This document shows positions 7,457 to 15,671 of a stretch of DNA of 64,000 nt, in pieces. The stretch is from assembly GCA_016765135.1 (NCBI GenBank), contig JAESQN010000002.1:1-64000 (forward strand), written 5' to 3'. Numbering within the stretch: the stretch's first letter is position 1; each line of letters opens with the position of its first letter. The DNA comes from Robiginitomaculum sp. Lineage in GTDB: Bacteria > Pseudomonadota > Alphaproteobacteria > Caulobacterales > Maricaulaceae. Below the pieces are notes generated by a model. That model did not search any database. It had not been told where the DNA came from and saw only the letters and a list, made by a program, of their open reading frames with translations. The translations under genes and the position numbers were made by a program.

Positions 7457-10270
7457 CTATACCGTTTCACCGCTGTCTTCATCATCCCCATCATCATCCG
7501 TTTCCTCAATCCGCTCTACCGACACCACATGTTCTTTATTTTTAACACGGATAACCATAACGCCTTTGGAAGAGCGGCTTATGATGCTGATATTTTTGAC
7601 CGGGCAACGGATGAGCTGGCCGCCGTCTGTGACGATCATAATCTCATCATCATCGGATATGGACATGGAGCGCACCAATTTAGCGTCTTCCTTATCTTTA
7701 CGGCCCAAATCCTGGGCGCTAACGCCCTGCCCGCCTCGGTTCATACAGCGGTAATCGTAGCTTGAGGAGCGTTTCCCGTAGCCATCTTCGGCCAAGGTGA
7801 GCAGAAATTGCTCGGCGGCTTCCAGCTCTATTTTACGTTCCATAGACAGCGTGTTGTCGTCTTCAACCTCAACCTCTTCGCCAGCTTCCGCATTGAGCGC
7901 CCTACGTTTGGCATTGGCGTATTTCATATAGGCACGAGCTTCGTCAGTGTCTATATCCATATGCCGCAAAATAGCCATGGAGATAACCTCGTCGCCGTCC
8001 GCCAGTTTAACCCCGCGAACACCGCTTGAGGTGCGGCCAACAAAACGGCGAATATCCGTGACCTTGAAACGAATGGATTTACCGTTGGCCGTGGTCAGCA
8101 AGACATCATCGTCTTCCGTACACAGGCGCACGGCGACAATGCCGTCGCCCTCGTCTGGCTTCATGGCAATTTTACCGTTTCGATTTACGCGGGTAAAATC
8201 AGCCAGTGAATTGCGGCGCACACCACCTGATCTGGCGGCAAACATGATGTCCATGTTTTTCCATGCGTCCTCGTCCTCGGGCAATGACATGATAGAATTG
8301 ATTTGCTCACCCGCATCCATAGGCAATATATTGACCAGAGCCTTGCCGCGTGTGTTGGCACCACCTACGGGCAGTTTCCAGACTTTAAGCTTGTAGACAA
8401 TTCCGGTGGAGGAGAAAAACAGTACCGGTGTATGGGTAGAGGCGACAAACACCGTTGTCACGTAATCTTCATCCTTCATGGACATGCCGGAACGGCCACG
8501 ACCGCCGCGCCTTTGGGTGCGGTAAGTATCGAGCGCCGTGCGTTTGATATAGCCTGCCGCCGTTACCGTCACCACCATGTCTTCCACGGTAATCAGGTCT
8601 TCGTCCTCAAAGTCCATACCGCCTTCGACGAACTCCGAGCGGCGCGGCGTGGCGAATTGATCTCTTATCTCGCTGAGTTCTTCCTTGATAATGTCCACAA
8701 CCCGCCCGCGTGAGCGCAATATGTCCAGCAAATCGGTAATCCTCGCCGCCAGTTTTTCGGCCTCGGCGGTAATATCTTCCATGCCCAGCCCGGTAAGGCG
8801 GTGCAGGCGCAACTCGAGAATGGCCCTGGCCTGTTCTTCGGTGAGTTGGATATTGCCGTCGTCCAACAATATAGAGCGCGGGTCAGCAATCAGGCTTATC
8901 AATGAAGCCATGGACTGCGCAGGCCATGTCCGCGTCAACAGATTTTCGCGGGCTTCTTTTGGTGTGGCAGAACTCCGCACGATTTTGATAATCTCGTCAA
9001 TATTGGAAACGGCTGTCGCCAGACCGACCAAAATATGAGCCCGGTTACGAGCTTTGGCCAGATCAAATTTTGTCCGCCTGGCAATAACCTCTTCGCGAAA
9101 CACCAAGAAAGCTTCGATCATCTGGCGCAAATTCATTTGCTGCGGGCGACCACCATTCAGCGCCAGCATGTTGGAAGCAAAATTGGTTTGGAGTTGCGAG
9201 AAACGGAACAACTGGTTCAAAACCACATCCGGGACGGCGTCGCGCTTTAACTCGATAACAATACGCATACCGTCGCGGTCGCTCTCGTCGCGCATGTCGG
9301 AAATACCTTCAATGCGCTTTTCGCGCACATGTTCGGCGATTTTCTTGATCAGATTGGCTTTGTTGACCTGATAGGGAATTTCCGTAAAAACAATCGCCGT
9401 GCGGTCTTTCTTGAATTCCTCAAGGTGGTGTTTGGCACGCATAATCACCGAACCGCGCCCGGTCAAAAGCCCTTGCCGTGCGCCGGATTGGCCCAAAATC
9501 AGTGCACCCGTCGGGAAATCCGGCCCCGGCACGATCTCCAGCAATTCATCGTCGCTAATATCACCATTGTCCATTATGGCCAAGGTGGCATCAATGATTT
9601 CGCCCAGATTGTGCGGCGCGATATTCGTGGCCATACCAACGGCAATACCGCCCGCCCCATTGACCAGCAAATTGGGGTAACGCGCTGGCAGAACCGTTGG
9701 TTCGCTCTCGGACGCATCATAATTTTCCTGAAAGTTGACTGTGTCTTTTTCGATGTCGGCCAGAAGTTGCGCGGCAGGTTTGTCCATGCGGACTTCAGTG
9801 TACCGCATAGCCGCCGGGCGGTCACCGTCCACCGAGCCAAAATTGCCCTGGCCTTGTAACAAAGGCAGTCGCATGGAGAAATCTTGCGCCAACCGCACCA
9901 AAGCATCATAAACCGCCGTATCACCGTGGGGATGATATTTACCAATCACGTCACCAACCACCCGTGCGGATTTTTTGTAGGGCTTGTCGCGGGTAAAGCC
10001 GTTTTCGTGCATGGAATACAAGATACGCCTGTGCACGGGCTTGAGGCCGTCGCGCACATCCGGGATAGCCCGGCTAACAATTACGCTCATGGCATAATCG
10101 AGATAAGACCGGCTCATCTCGTCTTCGATGTCTACCGGGCTGACGCCTAATTCGTGCGGCGGCTCGTCTCCACCATTGCCATCTGTAGGTGGGGAGGCAT
10201 CTGTGGGCGGAGGTATGTTTCCGCCTTCAATGTCGTCGTTTTCGCCGTTTTCACTGGACAATTTATGCAC
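7457..10270 (-). CDS. gyrA: DNA gyrase subunit A
   Basis: Gyrase A cuts and rejoins DNA during negative supercoiling. The 937 residues cover the breakage-reunion domain (DEMSRSYLDYAMSVIVSRA, HPHGDTAVYDALVRLAQDFS, and the active-site Tyr in AAMRYTEVRM) and the six-bladed C-terminal wrapping domain with GyrA box QRRGGRG. The equivalent of E. coli Ser83 is naturally Thr, and Asp87 is kept. The N-terminus has a proline- and acid-rich extension of about 45 residues, and the C-terminus ends in an acidic tail. Translation appears to start at GTG, since an in-frame TAG precedes it directly. Three 12-bp repeats lie just upstream. Confidence 0.96.
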   Translation of the reverse strand: MHKLSSENGENDDIEGGNIPPPTDASPPTDGNGGDEPPHELGVSPVDIEDEMSRSYLDYAMSVIVSRAIPDVRDGLKPVHRRILYSMHENGFTRDKPYKKSARVVGDVIGKYHPHGDTAVYDALVRLAQDFSMRLPLLQGQGNFGSVDGDRPAAMRYTEVRMDKPAAQLLADIEKDTVNFQENYDASESEPTVLPARYPNLLVNGAGGIAVGMATNIAPHNLGEIIDATLAIMDNGDISDDELLEIVPGPDFPTGALILGQSGARQGLLTGRGSVIMRAKHHLEEFKKDRTAIVFTEIPYQVNKANLIKKIAEHVREKRIEGISDMRDESDRDGMRIVIELKRDAVPDVVLNQLFRFSQLQTNFASNMLALNGGRPQQMNLRQMIEAFLVFREEVIARRTKFDLAKARNRAHILVGLATAVSNIDEIIKIVRSSATPKEARENLLTRTWPAQSMASLISLIADPRSILLDDGNIQLTEEQARAILELRLHRLTGLGMEDITAEAEKLAARITDLLDILRSRGRVVDIIKEELSEIRDQFATPRRSEFVEGGMDFEDEDLITVEDMVVTVTAAGYIKRTALDTYRTQRRGGRGRSGMSMKDEDYVTTVFVASTHTPVLFFSSTGIVYKLKVWKLPVGGANTRGKALVNILPMDAGEQINSIMSLPEDEDAWKNMDIMFAARSGGVRRNSLADFTRVNRNGKIAMKPDEGDGIVAVRLCTEDDDVLLTTANGKSIRFKVTDIRRFVGRTSSGVRGVKLADGDEVISMAILRHMDIDTDEARAYMKYANAKRRALNAEAGEEVEVEDDNTLSMERKIELEAAEQFLLTLAEDGYGKRSSSYDYRCMNRGGQGVSAQDLGRKDKEDAKLVRSMSISDDDEIMIVTDGGQLIRCPVKNISIISRSSKGVMVIRVKNKEHVVSVERIEETDDDGDDEDSGETV

Positions 10271-10279
10271 CTATTTTCT

Positions 10280-10315
10280 GGCCCAACTTTCGGCCCAATT
10301 TTCAGCCCAGTTTAC
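10280..10315 (-). repeat. Three 12-bp tandem repeats just upstream of gyrA
   Basis: Units GGCCCAACTTTC, GGCCCAATTTTC and AGCCCAGTTTAC follow each other with an exact 12-bp period. On the minus strand they form a short open frame reading NWAENWAESWARK followed by TAG, which directly precedes the gyrA GTG. They may be a regulator-binding array, a minor leader frame, or chance; no ribosome-binding site of good quality is visible for the leader frame. Confidence 0.55.
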
Positions 10316-10434
10316 ACCATAGGGCCGCAGCAATCTCTAGCACCGAATCGTGCGCATCATCCCCAAAAGCTAGCATTTTCAGACAGCTTGAGCAATCAAA
10401 TCTATGGAAATTTATACGGGTTTATCAGGCCAAA

Positions 10435-12213
10435 TCAAGCAACGGACTGGGTAGCTTTCTCTTTAGAGTTCATGGCGTCGAGAATGGCTGCAGATATTTT
10501 GGAACGCGACAAAGGCTTGGAAACATATGCATCCATACCGGCATCCAAACATTTGGTCTTATCCCCTGTCATGGCATTTGCGGTCATAGCTATTATCGGG
10601 ACACCTGCATAAGCTTGGCCTGACTTTCTAATGAACCTGGTAGCCTCTAGCCCCCCCATTACTGGCATTTGCACATCCATCAACACAAAGTCCATACGCT
10701 GGGATTTCAAAACATCAATGGCTTCGCGGCCATTTCGCGCAACAACGACATCCAGTTGGTACGGCTCTAGCAGTAACAAGAGAACCTCCAGATTTATCTC
10801 ATTATCTTCAACAACCAGGCACCGCATCCCCATAAGTTCTGAGCTAGGTAATGGGGCTACTTCCCGAGAAATTGGTTCTATAAAATTCGTATCAGAAATT
10901 TTGGCTGTAACATTCAAGCGGAATATAGACCCTTTGCCCAACACGCTTTGAACGGTCACATCACCGCCCATTAAGCGGCTGAGTTTACGGGTGATGACCA
11001 AACCAAGGCCAGTGCCCCCAAATTTACGAGCTGTTTCTTGACTTGCCTGCTGAAACGGTTTGAACAGATTAGGGAGGTTTTCTTTGCTGATACCAATACC
11101 GCTATCTTGAACCGATAACATTAACGCATACTGGCCTTCCCCGTGCAATCCAGTTAGCTGCCGCCCTGTAGCGGTAACTGTCACCTGCCCGTTTTCCGGC
11201 GTGAATTTGAGAGCATTATTGATCAAATTATTGAGGCATTGCCGCATGCGCGTCGGGTCTGTTATGATGTGTGCCGGCAATCCTTTTTGCTTTTGAAAAG
11301 ACAGCTTTATCAGGCTTTTATCCGCGACTGGCTTCCAAAATGCGAAAGATTTTTGTAGCATCGCGTCCAAATCAACATCAATTTGTTCAAGCTCAATACC
11401 GTCAGCTTCAATTTTTGAGATATCCAATATATCATTGAGCAAAGTCAACAATGTATTGCCGCTATCTTGAATTAAACTGAGTTTCCGTTTTTGTGCACCG
11501 CCGGGCATTTCATTTAACAGCACATCTGATAATCCCAAAATGCCGTTTAGCGGTGTGCGCAATTCATGGCTCATATTTGCCAGAAACGCTGACTTTGCAT
11601 GATTTGCTTGCTCTGCCTCGTCCCTCGCTGCTACCAATTTTTGCTGCAATTTATCTTGATTTAATTTATATTCAACGATGGCCTTCTTACTTTTCTGGCC
11701 AGCCCAAACAATCCCAAACAAGGTCACGATATAGACCGTGGTTATAACAAGTACCAAAATGAACGCCGTACTCATTCGCGACTGGTACAAAAACCAGCCC
11801 ATAAGTATTAAATAAGGTATTGCAACCAATATGGCCGGGCGCGGCTCTGAACGGTATTTACTGACAGCCTGTAAAAAACCAACACCAATCATTGTAATGG
11901 CTACGGCATTATATTGGCCCTGACCTGCCTGCCAAACCATAAACGGGGCGACCCCCCAAATGGATGCCACCAGAAAACCCAATATCTGGCTTCGAATACT
12001 ATACGTCGCCATAGCCTTAAAAGTTTGAAGACGCGGAATAAGAATTGCAAACACGATCAACGCAAACCAAACGCTTGCAACAGCCAAACCCAATGCCAAA
12101 TAAATACCACCAGCCCAAAGAGCTGCCAACACCATCTGTTTAGGTAATAATTCTTCAACCTGTATTAAGTTTTCTACAAACTCGTTGGCCTGACGTTTTC
12201 TGTTCTTTTCCAT
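10435..12213 (-). CDS. Membrane-bound hybrid histidine kinase
   Basis: A 592-residue sensor kinase. Six or so hydrophobic segments occupy residues 25-170, a coiled stretch follows (175-205), then the HisKA domain with SHELRTPLNG (phospho-accepting His216). The ATPase domain follows, with N-box NNLINNALKF, DSGIGI and GGTGLGLVITRKL. A receiver domain closes the protein (VVEDNEIN, phospho-acceptor Asp513 in LMDVQMP, Lys in VSKPL). There is no HPt domain, so a separate phosphotransfer protein must complete the relay. No response-regulator gene is adjacent and the sensed signal is unknown. Confidence 0.93.
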   Translation of the reverse strand: MEKNRKRQANEFVENLIQVEELLPKQMVLAALWAGGIYLALGLAVASVWFALIVFAILIPRLQTFKAMATYSIRSQILGFLVASIWGVAPFMVWQAGQGQYNAVAITMIGVGFLQAVSKYRSEPRPAILVAIPYLILMGWFLYQSRMSTAFILVLVITTVYIVTLFGIVWAGQKSKKAIVEYKLNQDKLQQKLVAARDEAEQANHAKSAFLANMSHELRTPLNGILGLSDVLLNEMPGGAQKRKLSLIQDSGNTLLTLLNDILDISKIEADGIELEQIDVDLDAMLQKSFAFWKPVADKSLIKLSFQKQKGLPAHIITDPTRMRQCLNNLINNALKFTPENGQVTVTATGRQLTGLHGEGQYALMLSVQDSGIGISKENLPNLFKPFQQASQETARKFGGTGLGLVITRKLSRLMGGDVTVQSVLGKGSIFRLNVTAKISDTNFIEPISREVAPLPSSELMGMRCLVVEDNEINLEVLLLLLEPYQLDVVVARNGREAIDVLKSQRMDFVLMDVQMPVMGGLEATRFIRKSGQAYAGVPIIAMTANAMTGDKTKCLDAGMDAYVSKPLSRSKISAAILDAMNSKEKATQSVA

Positions 12214-12315
12214 GCGAGCCCCATCTATCCCACTCGCATATTCATACCCGAAACCCCCTAAGATTTCCCTAACAAAGGCCCCATAAATTTTGAATGCCCC
12301 CCATCAAAATGGTAC

Positions 12316-12807
12316 CTAAAACGGAATGTCGTCGTCCATATTGAGGTCTTCTCTTGGGCCTTCTTGGCTTGAGGCAGAACGGGAACCACCGCCGCCCTGA
12401 TTGCCACCACCATAGCCTGGATCCTGATTATAACCACCACCGCCGCCACCCGAACTGCGACCATCGAGCATAATGAGCGTACCGCCAAAACCCTGAAGCA
12501 CCACTTCAGTGGTGTATTTGTCATTGCCGTCGCGATCCTGCCATTTGCGGGTCTGTAATGACCCTTCAATATAAATTTTTGAGCCTTTTTTGAGGTAGTT
12601 TTCAGCAACGCGAACAAGCCCGTCGCCAAAAATAACAACACGGTGCCATTCGGTTTTTTCGCGCTTTTCACCCGTGCTTTTATCTTTCCACGATTCAGTT
12701 GTCGCCACACTGAGCGTGCAAACCTTACCGCCATTATTCATGGAACGGATTTCCGGATCAGCTCCCAAATTCCCGATCAAAGTCACTTTATTTAACGAAC
12801 CTGCCAT
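12316..12807 (-). CDS. ssb: Single-stranded DNA-binding protein
   Basis: SSB coats single-stranded DNA in replication, recombination and repair. The protein is 163 residues: an OB fold (residues 1-110, [19 protein letters not shown], then the [16 protein letters not shown] block), a glycine-rich flexible linker, and the acidic tip MDDDIPF that recruits partner proteins. A LexA box lies 23 bp upstream of the start, so it is probably part of the SOS regulon. Confidence 0.97.
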   Translation of the reverse strand: MAGSLNKVTLIGNLGADPEIRSMNNGGKVCTLSVATTESWKDKSTGEKREKTEWHRVVIFGDGLVRVAENYLKKGSKIYIEGSLQTRKWQDRDGNDKYTTEVVLQGFGGTLIMLDGRSSGGGGGGYNQDPGYGGGNQGGGGSRSASSQEGPREDLNMDDDIPF

Positions 12808-12829
12808 ATCATTTCACCTTGTTATTTAT

Positions 12830-12844
12830 GTTCACATAATGTTC
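12830..12844. promoter_or_regulatory. LexA (SOS) box upstream of ssb
   Basis: GTTC-ACATAAT-GTTC matches the alphaproteobacterial LexA operator GTTC-N7-GTTC exactly. It is centred about 30 bp upstream of the ssb ATG, where a bound repressor would block transcription. Confidence 0.75.
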
Positions 12845-12931
12845 CAGGCACCCAAACGAGTCAAGCGCCAGATTTGCTCATGGTTTGGCGCAAATTTACA
12901 AACCTGTCCATGCTAAAAATAGCCTTGGCTT

Positions 12932-14350
12932 TTAAATCTCCGACAAAGCCCTAATCTCGTCCAGAGTTTGATCGCGTAATAACTCGCCGTCCCGCCACAC
13001 ATCTTCGAGCAGATTATCGGCACCACCTAGCTCTGAATTGCGGATGGTTTTGTAAGTGCCGCTCTCCATAACCAAAGCCTGACGGCCGCGTTTGGAGATT
13101 TTTCCGGGGTCGGTGATCGGGTCTTTATAAACATCCGTCCATTCGCTATCCCCTTTAAACTTGATGGCATTGGCTTTCATAGCCCAATTCATGGTGTCGC
13201 GGTGAATGTCACGTTGCAACAAAGCTCCGCCCATGCCGAAAGCTATATTTTCCGCACTCCAGCCTTTTTTCTTGAGGCGTTGTAAAATGGCTTCGATAGA
13301 CAGCGCATGGACGCCGTCGCCCTGGATCACGCGGATATAGGGCGGCAAGACTTTGTAGCCGCGTGTATTGATGGTATAACCGAAAATATCCCCGAGGCTT
13401 TCAACCACATCGACACAGACTTTGATCGGATTCCCGCTGTCAGGGCGAACAACTAGCGTACCACCATTATCCATGACTTTTTGTTTGAGCGTCCCACCCC
13501 AAATATTCTTGACCGCCGCGAATAAATCATAGCTATCGGAAACCACTGCAAAAACTTTATCTTTACCGCCAAATTGTTCGACCATGTTTTCGTACGCTCT
13601 GGTTTCCCCAGTCCTGCCCCATGCGGTCATGGTAGAATGCTCGGACGCAGGGATGGAAAATCCGGCCATGTCCGCGCCGTAAAATTTGCGCGCCGCCAGC
13701 AAAGCACCAACCGTGTCCGTTCCTTGAAAATTGACCAAATGGGCCAACCCGCCAAGAGACGCGGCCTCATAACTGGTCGCACCGCGTGCGCCAAAGTCAT
13801 GCAGTTTAAACGGTAATTCAGCTTCCGGGTTTACGCAGGTTTGCTTGAGGTATTTGCCAATAATCTGCTTAACCGACCAGGACAATGTTGCCACGGTGGT
13901 GGGATACCATACGGCCCGCAAAAGCGCCGTTTCGATATAAGATGTCAACCAAGGCACGGCCGGGTCGGTGTTTTCCACCTGCACCACGGCGTTTTTAATC
14001 GGCAGAACCGTACCCTCGCGCACGGCTTTGATCCCTAGCGGCAAGACGCCATTATGTTTATCCAAAACATGTAGCCAGCCATCCCGGTTAAACGGCACCC
14101 CGTGGGCCTGCCAAAGTTCTTCAGCATAGTCGATTTCGGCCAGCGTAATGGCCCGCGACAGGTATTTTTTCAAATAGGCCTGTAGCCCAAAAAACAACAT
14201 AGTATCAAAATCCCCGCCCCGCGCCTCAATATAGCTAGACACATATTCCGTCCCCGGCGGATATTGCAAGTAATGGCTCGCCTTATAACTATCCACATCA
14301 GTAAGAAGCGAAAAGCCTCCGGGTTGCCAATTTATGTTTTGTGTGCTCAT
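12932..14350 (-). CDS. nadV: Nicotinamide phosphoribosyltransferase
   Basis: A NAMPT-type enzyme of 472 residues that joins nicotinamide and phosphoribosyl pyrophosphate to form NMN for NAD salvage. Recognisable blocks are LLTDVDSYKASHYLQYPPGTE, HDFGARGATSYEAA, FSIPASEHSTMTAWG, VVRPDSGNP and VIQGDGVHALS. The length and N-terminus are those of full-length NAMPT rather than of the related PncB. It stands alone: no nadR/nadM-type partner is next to it. Confidence 0.93.
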   Translation of the reverse strand: MSTQNINWQPGGFSLLTDVDSYKASHYLQYPPGTEYVSSYIEARGGDFDTMLFFGLQAYLKKYLSRAITLAEIDYAEELWQAHGVPFNRDGWLHVLDKHNGVLPLGIKAVREGTVLPIKNAVVQVENTDPAVPWLTSYIETALLRAVWYPTTVATLSWSVKQIIGKYLKQTCVNPEAELPFKLHDFGARGATSYEAASLGGLAHLVNFQGTDTVGALLAARKFYGADMAGFSIPASEHSTMTAWGRTGETRAYENMVEQFGGKDKVFAVVSDSYDLFAAVKNIWGGTLKQKVMDNGGTLVVRPDSGNPIKVCVDVVESLGDIFGYTINTRGYKVLPPYIRVIQGDGVHALSIEAILQRLKKKGWSAENIAFGMGGALLQRDIHRDTMNWAMKANAIKFKGDSEWTDVYKDPITDPGKISKRGRQALVMESGTYKTIRNSELGGADNLLEDVWRDGELLRDQTLDEIRALSEI

Positions 14351-14449
14351 GCGGGCTTATTCGCATAGAAAGGCAGAGTTGAAAACAGAAATTATCTCCA
14401 CCCACTCATCCCTGGAAGAGGTAACGGAGTGAGCAGGGCTATCTATCCA

Positions 14450-15112
14450 TCAACCATTTATTTGAATTACGTCTTCAATACACTCTATAAATTTCATAGA
14501 GCTTGCGATAAACGGCACTTTGTCATGTCCGTGTATATGTGGATTTAAATAAACGAGTCTATATTCTTTTTCCCATGCCAAGTCTGGGTTTTTGTACAAA
14601 TATATATCCCCTTTTTTAGGTGTTTCTTTATCAAGATAGATAACACCGCGCCCATCATACAGCGGTTTCCCGCACATCGCTGATCCGTTTTGTCTATGGT
14701 GGAAATCAATTTTGTGAGCAAGGAGATTAAGAAATGGAGACGATCTTAGTTTGATGCATAAATCATAATTGCACCCCTTTCTCTTAAACCATTTTTCATG
14801 ATCCTTTTTAGAATAATTACTTGAGCCACAAAACACATAGGCATTGACATTGCGATCTATAATAATGCCTCCCTGCTCATCCAGACTATGACCCGCTATT
14901 TCGACAGGGCCACGTTTGAATACGGCTTCATTTCCCTCATAATGGTCCCCATATTCCGCACCTTTTTCCTCAAAAGCGGATCTATACTCTGCAAGAGTCC
15001 CTACACGGAACTCTCCAATTTTTATATGCTTATCATACACATTACGGGTGCAATATTTGTACAAATATTCAGGAGCTTCATCCCTGTAGTATATTGCTGG
15101 CCACCACGACAT
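14450..15112 (-). CDS. Protein of unknown function, DUF2971-like
   Basis: A 220-residue soluble protein without signal peptide or membrane segment. The opening YLYKYCTRNVYDKHIKIGEFRV and the later block AWEKEYRLVYL resemble DUF2971-type proteins (a LYKY start and an EKEWRL-like motif), but the match is by eye and tentative. It is rich in Tyr, Lys and His and appears more AT-rich than its neighbours. On its right lies a 180-bp palindromic repeat and on its left nadV. The composition and setting suggest acquisition, but no mobility gene is present. Confidence 0.6.
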   Translation of the reverse strand: MSWWPAIYYRDEAPEYLYKYCTRNVYDKHIKIGEFRVGTLAEYRSAFEEKGAEYGDHYEGNEAVFKRGPVEIAGHSLDEQGGIIIDRNVNAYVFCGSSNYSKKDHEKWFKRKGCNYDLCIKLRSSPFLNLLAHKIDFHHRQNGSAMCGKPLYDGRGVIYLDKETPKKGDIYLYKNPDLAWEKEYRLVYLNPHIHGHDKVPFIASSMKFIECIEDVIQING

Positions 15113-15206
15113 GTATTTCTATTTCCTTCATTAGGACAAGTAAGAATCAATGACACTCATGTTAACATACCATTTCTGCCAATAGCCTAAATTTTCTGCT
15201 TCCCCA

Positions 15207-15390
15207 CCCTCTCCTTCCTCCATTTTTCATGGGGGAAGTGCCGAAGCTCTTGCGGAGGCGATGGGGGCCGCCGCTCTTGCGGCGAAACAATGGTGAAGTT
15301 TGCCGTAAACTCTGTAGCGCACAAGAGTGCGCGCCCCCATCGAGCGCCAAGAGGCGCCCACTTCCCCCATAAATGGGGGAAGGAAAAATG
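15207..15390. repeat. Large palindromic repeat family B, copy 1
   Basis: An imperfect inverted repeat of about 180 bp. It opens with CTCCTTCCTCCATTTTTCA followed by GGGGGAAGTG, and closes with CACTTCCCCC then GGGGGAAGG. A second copy at 26142-26325 shares the first 50 or so bases with few changes. It contains no gene of its own. Confidence 0.8.
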
Positions 15391-15421
15391 TGTGAACCCA
15401 ATTAAACGCAAAATTCTGTAG

Positions 15422-15555
15422 TATACCTATGTTCCGGTAGTCCGCCTACGCCAAGGCTTTGGCGTGACAGCCTTCGCCCCACCGTGCTCCATAAATAACT
15501 TTGAGAATTACCAGGCTGGCTTGCCAAGCCGAAGCCCCCTTTTTGGGGCGAAGGC
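15422..15555. repeat. Hairpin-rich stretch downstream of tRNA-Val
   Basis: Several short inverted repeats lie next to each other: CGCCAAGGCTTTGGCG, GGCTTGCCAAGCC and GCCCCCTTTTTGGGGC. The GCCCC/GGGGC hairpin begins directly after the tRNA-Val 3' end on the minus strand and may end that transcript, although no long T tract follows. No gene is supported here. Confidence 0.5.
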
Positions 15556-15631
15556 TGGTGGGTGATAACGGGATCGAACCGCTGACCCTCTCCGTGTAAA
15601 GGAGATGCTCTACCATCTGAGCTAATCACCC
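15556..15631 (-). tRNA. tRNA-Val (anticodon UAC)
   Basis: A complete cloverleaf folds on the minus strand. Acceptor arms are GGGTGAT/ATCACCC with discriminator A and an encoded CCA. The anticodon stem-loop reads TCTCC-TTTACAC-GGAGA with UAC in the loop, and the T loop is TTCGATC. It begins 40 bp after the lon stop codon on the same strand and may be co-transcribed with lon. Confidence 0.97.
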
Positions 15632-15671
15632 CCATTTCAACATATGGGATTTGCCTGATCAATGAGCGGCC

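Noticed and set aside
12258-12734. Second frame overlapping ssb on the same strand
   Set aside because: The ssb frame carries the OB fold and the acidic DDDIPF tip; the other frame is basic and without motifs.
15207-15390. Insertion sequence with transposase
   Set aside because: The element contains no intact or broken transposase frame; it is only an inverted repeat.
15402-15662. Open frame across tRNA-Val
   Set aside because: It covers the complete tRNA gene and hairpin repeats, so it cannot be a real protein gene.
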